Below the pieces are notes generated by a model. It made no database searches. It saw only the letters and a program-made list of their open reading frames with translations, and had not been told where the DNA came from. The position numbers were made by a program, and so were the translations under genes. 64,000 bases of DNA, taken from Panonychus citri. Taxonomy: Eukaryota > Arthropoda > Arachnida > Trombidiformes > Tetranychidae. The stretch covers positions 558,001 to 622,000 of the forward strand of contig NW_026515468.1 in assembly GCF_014898815.1 (NCBI RefSeq), written 5' to 3'. Shown here piece after piece: positions 10,321-24,401 of this stretch; the first letter of the stretch is position 1, and every line of letters begins with the position of its first letter.

Positions 10321-13300
10321 ATGATTATTCAGTCAATCTGATTGATATCTTCATCATCTTATCCTTGATATCTACAAATGATAACCAATATCTTGGAGGG
10401 AAAACTCCCTGGAGATTAGACTGTTGCTCTCTCTCCCAGTTTCTTTGTTGTTTACTTGGTTTATCTTCCTTTTCATCTTGATTATCATCTATTGAGGGGA
10501 AAAATGAACGAAAACAATATTTAATTAGTCGATAGTTAAACACGATGATTAGTTAACTGTAGTAATTGGAAACTGATGAAATTGTTAAACTTACATTTAA
10601 GACTCTGGTGATTTCTTGAGTTTCATGAACAAAATGAATTATTGTTGAGAGAGAAAGTGAGAGAGAGAGAGAGAGTTAATACTTCCTGTGGCAAAAAACG
10701 TTCCAATTATCATGAAGATATTCAACTATAAGGAATGAATTAAATTCAAACTTCCAACTTCCTTTTTCCATGTAGACTCATTGATCTGAACTTTTTTTTT
10801 ATCCAAAATGAAAAAAAAACAGTTCAATCCATTTTCATAGTGATCATAAATTCAAAGTTAATTGTGATCAGTAAATACATTAAAAAAGTACAAAATGTAA
10901 ATTATTTACATTGAACAATTTAATTATACTTCTAAATACACACACATATTGTAATCAGAACTTTTTCATCAAATTAATTGATTTTTTTTTCATTTCGTCA
11001 ATGATATTATTACATTGATTTCCACAGCAATTTAACAGTTAATCAATATGATTATTTGAAAAAATCTGATTCCATGTGAATCAACATTTTCAACCGACAA
11101 CAATCAACTTTTATATGAATCAAAGTAAATGAAGTTAATTATCATTATAATAATAACCATTAATAATTTTGGATCGATAAGTGAAAAGTTTTTTTCTCTT
11201 TTCTTCACAATTTATAAATTGTGCTCTGATGTTGATTGATTAAAAAGTCATTATAATGAGTGTATGTCAACTCGCTGATTATTAAGTAATAGACACACAC
11301 ACACACTCACCTTGATTCAAATTGTAATCAGTGTTAATTGTTATTTATCCTAAATGTCATTATCATTATTTATGATTGTTACAATTTCTGGTTCATTAAC
11401 ACTTAACAATTTAATGGTGAAAACTTTTATATTCAATGAATTTGCATTCAATCAATTTGATGAAGATGCAAAGGTGATGATTAAAATGAAACCTTAATCA
11501 TTATCAAATTGGTTAAAGAATTAAAATCGATAACTCAATCAATTTGATTTCTTTCTCCAATGAAACCATCAATCTCTTTAATTCATTACAATGATACAGA
11601 GATGAAGATGATAAGGATGATGAAGATCAAAAAGAATCTCTTACATACCTTTTAATAGTAAAAACCTTTTTCCAATCTTCTTCATCATCATGGAAAATCA
11701 GCTTTTCATGAATAGAATTTTTTTATTCTCTCTTTCTTTTCCTCCAATGTAAACACTTTGAGTTCATTATCACCAAACATGAGCTTCCATATACTTAAAT
11801 CTTGATAAATTTTCTTGTTCAATACATTAACTTATTCTGACATGAAAAAAGTTCAGTTAAGTTTTTTTTTCAACTCATTTAATTGTTGCAACTTGTATAT
11901 GGTTTCCATCATGATTGTTGACTAAATTATGACCATCATGATATCTATGTTTCAATGATGCTTGGTAATTGATTTCATGTAATTTGTTTACTTGAATCTG
12001 CAAAGAAAATTGAATAAAAGTTGAGATTAGATATTCAGAGTATCAGCTGATTGTTTACCTTTTCATTTATCAATTAGAGAATTAAAATTTAATCATGAAA
12101 TTAACACTCTCAGAACTTTCATCTCCTTCATTTTCCATCTTCCTCATCACCATTAAGATCAAATTTCACATCATCATTAATAAATGATCAGTCATTTTCT
12201 TCCTTCTTCTTTTCCTTCATATGATTTTGTTACTCGTTTCATGGGAAACTCATGAAGAAAGGTTAATATAATTTCTGGTTGTTTAGTGGAAAAATTTATC
12301 AATGATAAATTTACTTCTCGTTGCTTCCCTTTAGTTGATTTAATCTTCTATCTTGACTTCCCAATCTGCATCCTTATCCTTTGGCTGGAGATAAATATAA
12401 ACCATCGTCACGATTAATATCAATAATTTCCAATCCAAAATCTCGCATATTATGTTTTGTTTTTCTGTTGATCTGCCAATTTGATCTGAGACACAACAAG
12501 AGAAAAGGATAGAAACGATAAACCAACAAAACTAAATTAAAATACAAATTAATTGATCCAGAAAAATGTCATCTTTTTGTTTACCTTGTGAGATTGATTG
12601 GATTAATGTATCCAAGAAAACGATGTCATTTATATTTGATGGTGAATGAACAATGATGTGATGAAAAGACTTCATTGAACAAGATGAAATAATATTGATG
12701 ATGATAATGATACTCTCTCTGTGCGTAGATGTTGATTGTAATCTGGTTAAAATGTAATGATTGACTAGCTCATTTATCTTGGTGAAAAAAGTGTTGGTTT
12801 GAAAGCAAAAAGTGTATCAAGTTGCTGCTCATCATGTAACGTATCATGTTGTTGGTGAAATGACTACATTGATGTTTGGTTAATCACCATAAGAGTAAAC
12901 TGAATACAAGAGTTTACCATCAACAAAAATGATCCAAACAACAGTAACAAATAACAATACCATAAACAACAACAACTGGAACAGTTACATGAACAGGAAA
13001 CAGAAAAAAAATCCTTTCCTTTTCCTTTTTACTCCTCTGTCTGTCTTAGGAAATTTCTTCATCTCCAAGTCTTCATCATTTTCTTGGGCCTTTCCTTTTT
13101 CATCATCATCCAATTCTGGTCTTGTTACGATTCACCATGTAACCCTTTTTGTAATATTGTTAATGGACGTTAGAAGATTTGACGTGTTAACCAAGAAAGA
13201 TTTTTTCTCTCTTCATCATCACTCTTTTCCTTAATCATCTTTCATTGTTCAGGTCTTTTTCCTTATAAGATTTTTCTTCTTTCTCCTTGGATAGCTGAGT

Positions 13301-16300
13301 TCAATATCGACCTTGATACAATGTCAATCAATGGAAACAAAAGAAAAGCATTTGCATGATAAACTGGAAATCCTTTTTTTTTCTTTTCTCTTTTGGTCTT
13401 TCTCGTTATTCATTCCTTAACCTATGGTAAGCTTGAAGTAGAATCACAAAACGATGATGATGATGAAAGAATAGGCTGAAAATTAAAGAGAATCAAGTTT
13501 CAGCGATCTTCTTGTTGATCAAATTTGATTGGTGCATAAAACTGTCATTATCAGCGATAAAAAAACAGAGAATCCAAAGAAAATTAGACAAAGCTGATTA
13601 TGTTGATGGTTGATTGTGATATGTTGATGATGATGATGATGATAATGGGATACCAACTTGAGATTTAACAGACTGCAACATGAAAAAGTGACGTTCATTT
13701 GTCCAATTAGTAAAATGATATTATCCAATCTTTTGTTTAATTAAGTGGAGAAATAATTAAAACAAAAGATTATCATGATATTCAGTATTAAAGAGAAACC
13801 AATTCATTATCATGATTATGTTGTGACGTTTTTTTTTGACCATCGCGTGATTAAGTGACTTGGGTCAATCTCTCATAAGATTTGTCACCATTTTGTGTCA
13901 AGCAAATAAAATGAAAGAGAAAATAAAAGATTGGATTAGAATAAGACTGAAAATGGAATAACAAATTTTGGATAAACTTACACGCGAAAAAGGCGACAAA
14001 ACGATTTGTACAAAATCCAATGGTTAATGAACGTAACAATTAAGGAGATAGAGTATTAAATCTGATTACTGGCCACAGAGTTTAAATCCAAACAATTAGT
14101 TAATGTTCAATTTCAAGGATCAGGTGAGTTGGTGTTCAGGTAAAGATGAGATACATTAACCATACACAAAGTAATCTAATTAACATGGAGGCAAAAAGGG
14201 AATCAATTAACAAAGAAGAGAAAAAAAAATAAACAAAATGGCGACAGTTAATGTTGATATATTTAGAAGACACAAAAGAAATAAATTACTTACCTGGTTG
14301 TTTGTTCCCATGTAATTCTGACAATTTATCTCCTTGATTAGTAGACGACATTTAATCACAATTAGAATCACTTTGATTGAGAAAGAGTTAAATTAACAAG
14401 ATGAATGTCCAGTCGTTTTCATGGCTCATCACACACAAAGGAAAAGAAAACAACTTACCTTTTATCTTTGAAAATCGTTGTTTAATTAAAGATGAAATTC
14501 GTTAATTGCTAATAAGCTGATTGTCTACATTAACCATTGGCTCTTAATTGGGAACAAAAATTAACAATTTCATTTGGAAAAGAACAAAAATGAAAAAAGA
14601 ATTAGAACAAAAAAAAATGTTCTTTTCTCTTTGACAGTTTTTCTCTTTTTCTTTGTCAACATGATCACCGGTCATTGGAATATCATTTCTCCTCAAGTGT
14701 AGATAAGAATCTCAATTGTCATTATGTCAATTGTTTTCTCTTTAGATTTGATTGTTTCGTTTTCACCGATCAAACTGTTTACTAAATTGTCTCTTAATTG
14801 TCTCAAGATATGATTTATCTTCATCTTCTCCATCAAAATGATTAACTCATCGTCTCCGAAAATCCTTCAAGTTGCTTTACCAAATCAACTCTTTTCTCAT
14901 CATTTTAATTTCATTTCTTCCTTCCATCTTCACTTATATTCCTCCCTATCTGTTACTTTTGGTGTTTCTATCTTTGTGTCACCATGATCATGACGATGAT
15001 GGACATAAGGATGAAGGTAGAAAAAAAAAGAAAAGAATAATCAAATTTATCTATTATCATTTTCGGTGATGTGTTAACCTCTTTTCTTTGACACCCCTTG
15101 GTAACAACCTTTTGACTCATCGTTTTTTTGTTTCTCTTTTTCCTAATCTGATTCCTGATAAATCAATTGTCAGAATTGAATCTATGGAAAATTATCTTCT
15201 CTCAAGGTGTGGTTATTATCATTAATTTTCTAAATGTTCTGGTGTGACCAATGGTGATAAGTTTCCATCTTCTAAAGCGAATTGATAACATTAGATGAAT
15301 TTTTCTTTTGTTCTTCCAATGGTTTTGAATGTGATTCCAAATCGATATGATGATTGGTGTGAGTGTTAATCAAGTGGAAAGTCAATTTGTTCTTGTTTTT
15401 TTTACCCAACTGATTCTCATGTTAAAGATTCAGATGAGATTATCGACAAGATAGGAATCAATCACGTTCTTTGGTTTTTTATTAATATTCTACTTTGTTG
15501 ATAAGAATATTCTTTCAACTTGGTTTTCTATTGTATGTGTGAATCTCCAGGATGTGTAATTTTCCTTTGGCAGTTGTTTTTTTATTTTCTACAATTCAAC
15601 AATGGATGACAAGGAGAAGAGAAATGAAGGACCCAGAAAGAGGACAAAAATGGATGGAGATCATATGATGGAAAAAGAAGAGAGAAGAACAAATAATGAT
15701 GATGGAGACAAAAAGAGAAAAATTAAACTTTAAGATGGAACCAAGAGAATTTCAAGTTTCAATGGTTTCTCTCTCTCTCTCTCTCTCTCTCACTCACTCA
15801 CTTTATCTTCTTCCATTCAATCCACCACCAAATATCCATGACATGATGATTATTTCTTCATCTTTCTTTCAACCCGGTGCACCATCTTCATCTTTAGAAA
15901 ATCATCTCTGGCGATGGGAGAAAATTTTTTTTCCATCAACAGAATAATCAACTCAAGCTCAGGAAAATCTATTCTTCTTTTAATATTTTCCTTTTCTTTT
16001 CCATGGTAAAGACAAATTAGAATGATTATCGATTGAGACTGATTTGGAATCTTCTGTTTGTGTCAGAGTCACGTCAGTATATTCAGTTGAATAACATAAT
16101 GGAATGAGAATTGAGATAATTCAACATGTTTATTTATCTGTTTTTTCATCTTCTCTTGTTTATCATTCACTGTTTTCTCTGGTTCCGAAATAATCAAGGT
16201 AATCTAGTGAAAATCCATGGAAATGATTCTCTAATAACCGTCCAAAAATAGAGAAGACAAAATGCTAAAGAGTATTGATTATATCCAACCGAATTATAAT

Positions 16301-19300
16301 CATTTACTCTTACCATTGTGACTATCAGACAATTAACCAAAAATAGACTTTAAGAGTTAATTGTTTGAACAACATGTTGATATTATTATTATTTTCCTCA
16401 GTCTTTTGTCAACGTTTCATCAAAAGAATTGATTAACTTTCATCTTCTTTCATTACTAATCAAAGATTTCATGGAAAATCATTTGATTGTAAGATTAGAT
16501 GAAATTATAATCATAATTTATTTCACTTTCTTCTCAAAAGTCACTACAATAATAAAGCTTTTGGATCAATTATTATCATCATAAGGTTAGTTAATTTTCT
16601 TGATAAATTATTAATATAATTTCAACTCATTCTAATCCATTGTTTTTTTTATTACAGCCTCATTTTCATCATAATAACAATCAAAATGATAATTGTTGAT
16701 GAGGAAACATCGGAATCGTCAAGAGAAGGAGAAAAGAAAAAGACAAAAGAGGAAGTTGGAAATACTCAGTATGGAATATGAAGTTTATCCTTACGACAAG
16801 AGGGAGAGAGAGAAAATTAGAATGGATTGATGGAAGCAGAAAGAAGATGAAGAAATTATCATCCATTCCCTTGGAAATAATGGAGTGAATTCCTAGAATG
16901 AGATGAAGGCGAAATCAGATTCACCAGCGATCCCAAAGTTCATTTCCTTGAAACAAAAGGAAAAGTGTTGTATGTCAATAGATGAAGAAGAAGATGAGGA
17001 TGGAGATAAAGAAAAGTTAGAAATAACATCATCTACAAGCAAACAGAGATTCTGTTTATCTTTACCTTTACTCTGATTCTTTTCTCATTTTCTTCAGGAA
17101 GATGATGATTAAGATGATGGAAGATGAATAGGAAACCTCGTTAGTATTCAATATGTTCACTGACTATTGGTTAGAATAGGAATTTACATGATATGAATAA
17201 CCTTGTCATCTCTGGTATTTTTATCAACTCACTTTGAATATCGTTTTTCATATAAATATTCATACTTTTTATGCTAATCTAATTCCTAGAACTCAACGTT
17301 TTCCTTTTTCCTCTTCATCATCATCATCATCATCATCAGAAATTAAGCCTGTCATAATTAGTTAATCACTGGTTTATTTTTTTCTTCTTCATATAAACTA
17401 AACCCAAATACTATTTACTTATTCATTAACCAAAATAACTCATTTTTTCATTTACTATCATTTTAAATAATATTAACATGGAAACTGATAAATTGTTGGA
17501 ATATGATTTAGTTACAATTAGTTAGGAAAATAATCCAAATCAATTTTTATTTCCTTTGGAATTTTGTTTTCCATTTGATTGTTTTTATTTCCAAATCAAT
17601 TTCAAAGTTCCAATTATTCTCAGGTTACTGAATCTATTCTGAATTTTCAAATTCTACATGGATAATGTTTCATATTCTGTTTTTTTTATTCTTTTAATTC
17701 CTTCATTATTTGTTCAATCAAAGATTGACTTGATTTCTATTCTGTAGATTCTCTGGTTAATTTGATGATTTTGTGGTTGCGATTTCAGGGAAAATCCTGA
17801 GGATGATTATCGTGATTCTCATGATGATGATGTTCCAAAGATCCAGTGAAAGTCATGGTGGTTACATGTTCATCTTTATCATCATCATCAGCAAAATAAA
17901 AGATGATGAAAACAAAAGACCTAAATTATTATGTCTCTAATCTGATGATATCATGAAAATGTAATCAGGTAACCGAAATGATGGTGAATCATGAGTAGGA
18001 AGATTGTGATGGAAAATAATGTTAATCGTTGAAATTGATTGAATTTCGAATTTAATTTAATTCCAAATTGGACTAACAATTCAAGTCCATCGTCATCAGA
18101 GATGAACAACAATTGAAGAAACAATTTATTGGATTAAAAAGGATATAAATTAGCAGAGAATTGCTTGATTGTAGAGAATCAATAATCACGAGAAAAGAAT
18201 CAAGTTAATTGTGATTAACCAAAATTCTTTATAAACTTTTTGACAATTTAACAATCCAAACAATTGGAACGAACTTAAATTTTTAGGATTTCGATCAACT
18301 AAATCAATCAATTTCCACTATTTTGACATTCATCTGATTGATTGTGAATTTAAATTGATCAAGTTGACAATCAACACTTGGACCAATTTATTGTTTGGTC
18401 ATCAAATTGTTAACCTAATTGTTTGAAATGAGAAAATCGTCAATTTTGTCTTGAGGACGAAATTTAGATTATCAATAATTTGCTAATCTTTGGATTAGAA
18501 ATTAAAAGAAACTGATTAATTGTGAATCTTCATCAACGGATTAATTTAATCCTTAATTGCTAAAGAGAAACAAAAGAAAAGTAAATGATAAGTTTTCCCA
18601 ATTGTGATGATTAAATGTTGTTCAATACAATTGATGATCAAGATTATCTATCGCTCTCAGATTATCAACTAATCCATTAAATTGTCAACATAAAACAATC
18701 AACTAAATGTAAATTGTTAACCATTAACTATGAATAAATTGTTAACATGATATTTACAAATGTCGACTGACAATTTGATAAATTGTCTTTGTCTCAATGA
18801 AAAACATTAAATCATCATGACGATCAAGTTAACAATATCACATTTGAATTTATAAAATCTCATGATAATGATGATAAACATCATGAGAATTGGAATGAAT
18901 TTATTATTATGAACCGAAAAAAAGAAAAAAAATTTAGAATTTGAAACTTTGAACATTCGCGCGCTTCTTTTCCCGGTCATCATTTTAATCTCACTTTTCA
19001 AAGTCTGTTCTTTATTATCAACACAATTAATTAACTGTTTTCTATTCTAATTAATTTAATGGTTGGTTAAATCAACAAATTCTTGTGATGTTCTCTCAAT
19101 ACCAAAGGATCAGACGAAGAGATTATCTTCCATGACTCTAGTTGATTGGAGATTAACTCGTTACATGTTAGGCCTTTGATTTGTTTCTCGCTCTTTAATC
19201 AAAGTTAATTGTAATCGATTATGAGATCATCTTTCTAATTGTTTCATGTTCCATCTTAATCCTGTCAATTTTAACAGTTAATCTCTTTGGGTTTTGCCTC

Positions 19301-20160
19301 TGTGTCTCACCAACAAATTGCAACTTCAAACATCAGCCTTTTCTATACCATCGTTTAAATATTCACAACATTTAATGGCTTTCTTTTTACACCATCGCCA
19401 TTTTGTTTTTTTTTATTCTTTTCTCTAACTTATTGATACCTTATTATTAGGTAAGAGAAAATGTTTTAACATTTTCAAGTTACACTTTCCCATCATCATC
19501 ATCATCATCTATCCCTTCAAGGCTCTCAATCTAATGTTTATATCATCCTTTTGTTAACGTTTTTATTTTTACCTTTATTACAAGTATAACCATCATCATT
19601 ATTATCCTTCATCATCATCAACCTTTCAAATATCAACATCATCATCATCTTCATCCTCATCAACAATAAATGATGTTTCATAAGCGACAAATCTTGATAT
19701 TTACAGAGACTCTCCAACTGATTTACCAGTGGTTTCGTCTCTCTACTGTATTAACTTGTGATTCCATTATTATGACCTGAAGCAATTGAGACTCTGTGTA
19801 TTTTATGTACACCATTTTGTTTCAATTAACATCAAATCATCCTCTTGATAATCTTCTTAATAATTTGTATTGAACTTGAGTTTTGGTGGTGAGAGAGAAA
19901 GAGGATGTCACTCAAATCTAGTGTATCTTCAAATCACCTGAGATTCTGATCGTTGATGTTGATGTTTGAACTTTGATTTTCTTGAGATTTTTATGTTTCC
20001 TTTTTTTTCCACTCGTAATTTATATGGTAAATTGTTTTATTTGATTACCATCATTGATGTTGAGTTAATTGTTCCTTCTTGTTTTCTGTTCTTATAAAAA
20101 CAATAGATGTCATGAAAATAAACATTTACCTCTCTCTCAGGTTAAATTGTATTAAGTAAA
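10321..20160. other. Gene-free AT-rich DNA with microsatellites
   Basis: No coding exon can be supported. There are simple runs, for example CT dinucleotides at 15768-15790 and ATC-type triplets near 17319-17339, 17879-17892 and 19490-19509. Short open frames (for example near 12929-13234, 14872-15069 and 15696-15947) are low-complexity translations of such repeats. Part of this stretch may be upstream intron of the tetraspanin gene. Confidence 0.5.
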
Positions 20161-20164
20161 CAAA

Positions 20165-23062
20165 ATGTCTAAAAGTGATAAACAAAAGGTAAGAAATTAA
20201 GTTTAAGAGGAAAGAAAAAATTTCATTAAGATGAATCAACAACTAATTAAATTAAATTTAGATCATTGTTTTTGTTTATCTTTTCTTTTCTCCATGTCAT
20301 TTGCTCAATTCTGTTAATTGAAAAGATCATGGGAATAAATCAAGTTAAACAATCAGAATTTAAAAATCATACTCACAGAAATAAAACAAAAAAGTTACTT
20401 AGCTTAACTTTGATGATAAATGATTAACAGATGAACTAGAAACATCTAGTACATGTAATTGTTGAAGTAAACAATTGAGAAATTAGGTTGATTAATCTGA
20501 ATACTAGTTAATTCAATCCAAGTGAATTTTGATAACCATAAAAAAGTAATCAAATATTATGATTAACTCAGAAAGAGAGAGAGAGAGAGAGAAAGGTTAA
20601 TAAGTCAAAGGGTAAAATCCAATGTTAATTGTAGACCAACTGGGAAATTACTTTGATTTTTTCCTCTCCTTTATCGTTGATACGTTGATTGCTTATAAAT
20701 CGACAATTAATGTTAATTTGGTTCATTTTTCTCTCCATTAAATATTGATTATCATCTTTCTTGTTATATTTTCCTCCAACAGGCAATCGGATGTATGGGT
20801 GCTAATCGCATGAATGAACGTCTTCTGGGACTTTATTGGCAAATATTATTAGTTTTACTAATTGGAGATATTGTTGTTGGAACAATTTGGCTCTTCCGTT
20901 ATAATTTATTATTAACTAATCTACGATCTGATCTCATTTATCGACTTGACAATGATTATGGCTTTGATACAGATTTCCAGGTAAAGAAACAAACACCTTC
21001 CTATATAAATGAAAACAAGAGAATAGAATTAGTTAAATTTGTATAAAAAAGGAAACAATTACTTATACATGTTGTCCAGTATAATTGTTACAAATAGAAG
21101 AAGGGAAAACAGTCCAACAATTAGTTGAATTTATCTCAATTGAGTAAATAATTAAGTAAATATATTGTTTTGTTTGTTTTTCCCAATTGGTTGTTTCCTA
21201 AAAATCATTGAGTAAATTAATTTGTTGAAGGAAAACATAGTAACACTAATGTTAATTAACTTAATTACAATTTGATTGATGAAAAGGTTAACATATTGTT
21301 GTTGCTATTAGTTGAAAATTAAACAAAATTTAATCATGAAAGTGAAAAGAAAGAGAAAAGTTAACCAATTAAAACAACAATCAATTAACAAATGAGAGGG
21401 AAAACAAATGAAAATGAAACAATAAAACTAAAAGAGAAAACAACAAATGAAAAGAAAGAGAAAAAGAAAGAGTAACCATGGAAACAGTTGATTGGATGAA
21501 TTGGTCACCAAGGGATTGGAGAAAAAGTGAAAACGAAAATTGTTGTTCAATTGTAATTAACTTTTCCTTTAATTTATTCGTAATTTAAATTTTTTATTAT
21601 TATTTTCTGTTAATTACATGATTGATAATCGAATTGTGATGCTTTTGTGTTTCAGGAACTTTGGGATCGAGTACAAAGTGAACATCAATGTTGTGGTATT
21701 GATACGCCTTATGATTACAATGTGACCCAATGGTTTGAACGGGAACATGCAACTTATGAAGGATCACCGTTTCTTGTGCCACAATCGTGTTGTGCCTATC
21801 ACCAATTCCCGTTAATTGAAACAATCGATGGTTCCAGAGGAGTAGATGAAGGATTAGGTAACAATAATGGAATTGGAACAAGTCCTAGTGCCATAAGTGA
21901 TGTAACAATTAGTAAAGAAGAGATTGATTCAAGGTCTTCTACATCCAAATCTTTACAAGACAATGGTGATACTAATGCTATCGGTGGTGGTGGTGGTGGT
22001 GGTGGTGGTATAAGAGGTAGAGGTAGAGGTGGAGGTGGAAATGGTGGTGATTCATTTTTAACTTCTAGGACCACAAGTGCTGATTGTATGGATAGTTATA
22101 GACCCGAAAATATTTATACCAATGGTTGCTATGCCCAGATACTTGAATGGTTACAATCAAGTGTCGATTGCCTTTCGGTTTGTGGATTTTGTGTGATAAC
22201 TTTTCTTAAATTGTGTTTCGCTTTCATCTTACGTTATGAGATTCGTGAGATGATACAGAAAATTAATTTAATTAAAGGCGATAAAGAGAGAAATGATTCA
22301 ACTGCCCTTCAAAATTTAGAGGCTTATCTTCCAAGGCCGTCCATTCAGCCTGATCAACCTCTTCTCTCCAATCAATCACCTCACAGCCAAAGTAATAATA
22401 CTAATAATAACACTACGAATATTAATATTGATAATAGTAATTCTAATTCTAATCCTAATCCTACTAATAATAATACTAATTCTAATAATGTTAATAATTC
22501 AAATATTACTATTACCGCCAATAAGCGTAATCGCATCTCTACAACTAATCAATCTTCATTTAATAGTTCAATTGGAAGTTATGTAAGCTGTGGTGGTGGT
22601 GATTCTACAACAATTAACATACCAAGTCGACAATCACCTCAATCAATTGGTACCCTTGGTATCACATTTTCATCTTCATTAACAACATCACCTCCAACCA
22701 ATAGATTGATTATCTCAACAACAACAACAACAACAACAACAACGGTAACAACATCAACATCAACATCAAAATCACCAATGTTAATTAGTAAATCAACTAA
22801 TAAACAGTCAACTATTGTTTCTACAACAAAAACATCACCAACATCACCAGTAACCTTAATTACAACGGTAACTAATTGTTCATCTGGAGCTGCGACTAAT
22901 ATTTTACCACCAACTTCATCATCAATTGTTAATCCATCACAATTGCTTGGATTAATTAGTTTACCAATAACTGGTGATAATAAATCTAATAATAACAAAA
23001 GCAAGTCTTTCAATAATAGTAATAATAATAATACTAATCAAGTTGTGGTGACCAATTTTTGA
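20165..23062 (+). CDS. Tetraspanin with enlarged extracellular loop and long low-complexity C-terminal tail
   Basis: Coding parts join in phase as 20165-20188, 20783-20980 and 21656-23062 (542 aa if 20165 is the true start). The second exon encodes the GCMGANRMNERLL motif and third membrane span typical of tetraspanins. The third exon carries the large-loop CCG motif (residues 86-88), a CC pair (119-120), single cysteines at 218 and 232, the fourth span (~245-270) and a Ser/Thr/Asn-rich cytoplasmic tail of about 270 residues. A 97-residue insert with a (Gly)9 run lies between C120 and C218; other tetraspanin loops are far shorter. Spans 1 and 2 are missing: either upstream exons are hidden in the preceding AT-rich DNA, or this copy is a short form. 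An in-frame TAA just upstream of 20165 supports that ATG as a start, but the protein would then be incomplete. Tetraspanins organise membrane protein complexes. Confidence 0.8.
20573..20593 (+). repeat. GA microsatellite in tetraspanin intron
   Basis: A run of about ten GA units sits in the first intron, a possible GAGA-type site or simple repeat. Confidence 0.7.
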
Positions 23063-24401
23063 TTAACACACTTTTCCCACAATTAGTTAATAATATTCAA
23101 CAACGAAAAATGGATTTTCATAATTATCAGCTAACAGCAACTTGCATTTAATTGTTACCGTGACAATTTCAATTCAACTTGTTCAATTATTGTTATTTAA
23201 TCAACTATTTGGGATGGAAATCAATTAAATCAATCCCTGTTTGGTGAAAGAGAGATTGAGAGAGTGAGAGAGAAAACAAAATTAACACTATCATAATTGT
23301 GAATGATTTTTTCTCCATCATATTAATTGTCTTCCTTTAATCAAATTGATGAAAGATGAAAAAACCAAGGAAAAAGTGTTGACGACAATTAATTATTTCC
23401 AAGAGGAAACAATCAATCGATGTTAATTGGCGACGATGGAGATGATTAAGGATCGACTTTGTTTTTTTATGGTTGGATAATCAAGTTACAATTTAAATTA
23501 ATCAACTAACGGAATCAATTGATTATTACCAGTGATTGTTAACAAACTCATTCTCTCCCTTGTTTAATTAAATTTTTTATCATGAAATCATTTTGTATAA
23601 ATTGTAGAGCAAATTAAGAAAAATTGAAAACTAATTCTAGCTCATTGTATTATTCAAATGTTAATTAACAAGCCTAAAGCCTTTGAACCATTTAATTCAA
23701 AGGATGATTGAAAAAAAATCAATAAATTTACGATGACAATTAAACTTACTGATTTACCTTTTCATTCAAACTTAACAGATAACTTTTGGTAAGATAATTA
23801 ATGTAGTTGCTCAAAAGTGTCACACTTGACAAGATTTGATGGTGAGCATTACCTTACTAATTACATCTTACTAGTTAATTGATTAATTAGTAAATCTCTC
23901 TCTCTCTCTCTCTCTCAGTGGCCGATGAAAAGTCTTCCGGTTCCATGAACAGCATCACAACAATTTACCTGTAAAGTGAATTAACTATTGGTAGAGATAA
24001 ACTTTTCTCCATACAAACATAAACAAACGCATCATCGTCAAACCCGGAATTGCTATTGATCTTCATCTTCATCTTCATCTTCATCTTCATCTTCATCATC
24101 CTCATCTTCTTGTTCAACTATTCAGGTGAATGTAAAGAGTAGTTGATTTGATTTGATTCCTTTAATTGCTGAACAAGAACAACACAAAATAACTGAATCA
24201 CCTCTTTCATTGCGACCTTTGCATCTATCATAAGTAATAGAGTTTTTCTCTCTCTCCTTCTCTCCCTCACTCTCTCATTATCTCCATCATCAGATTAAAC
24301 ACCATCATCATCGAATTGATAATCGGTATCAAATACAAATTCATCATTTACCTTTAGGAATCGTTTGTTTATCTTTGGGTGCCTTTTGTTTTCGCGTGAA
24401 A
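23063..24401. other. Intergenic DNA between tetraspanin and serpin, with CT and CTTCAT repeats
   Basis: No gene seen. A CT run lies at 23895-23916. Six perfect CTTCAT hexamers lie at 24061-24096, about 300 bp upstream of the serpin start, followed by CT-rich sequence that may belong to the serpin promoter or 5' UTR. Confidence 0.6.

Noticed and set aside
12929..15947. Several 60-100 aa frames in the gene-poor region
   Set aside because: They translate CT, ATC and poly-A/T runs, with no splice or domain support.
21799..23013. Minus-strand frames antisense to the tetraspanin
   Set aside because: They mirror the low-complexity Gly and Thr runs of the real gene.
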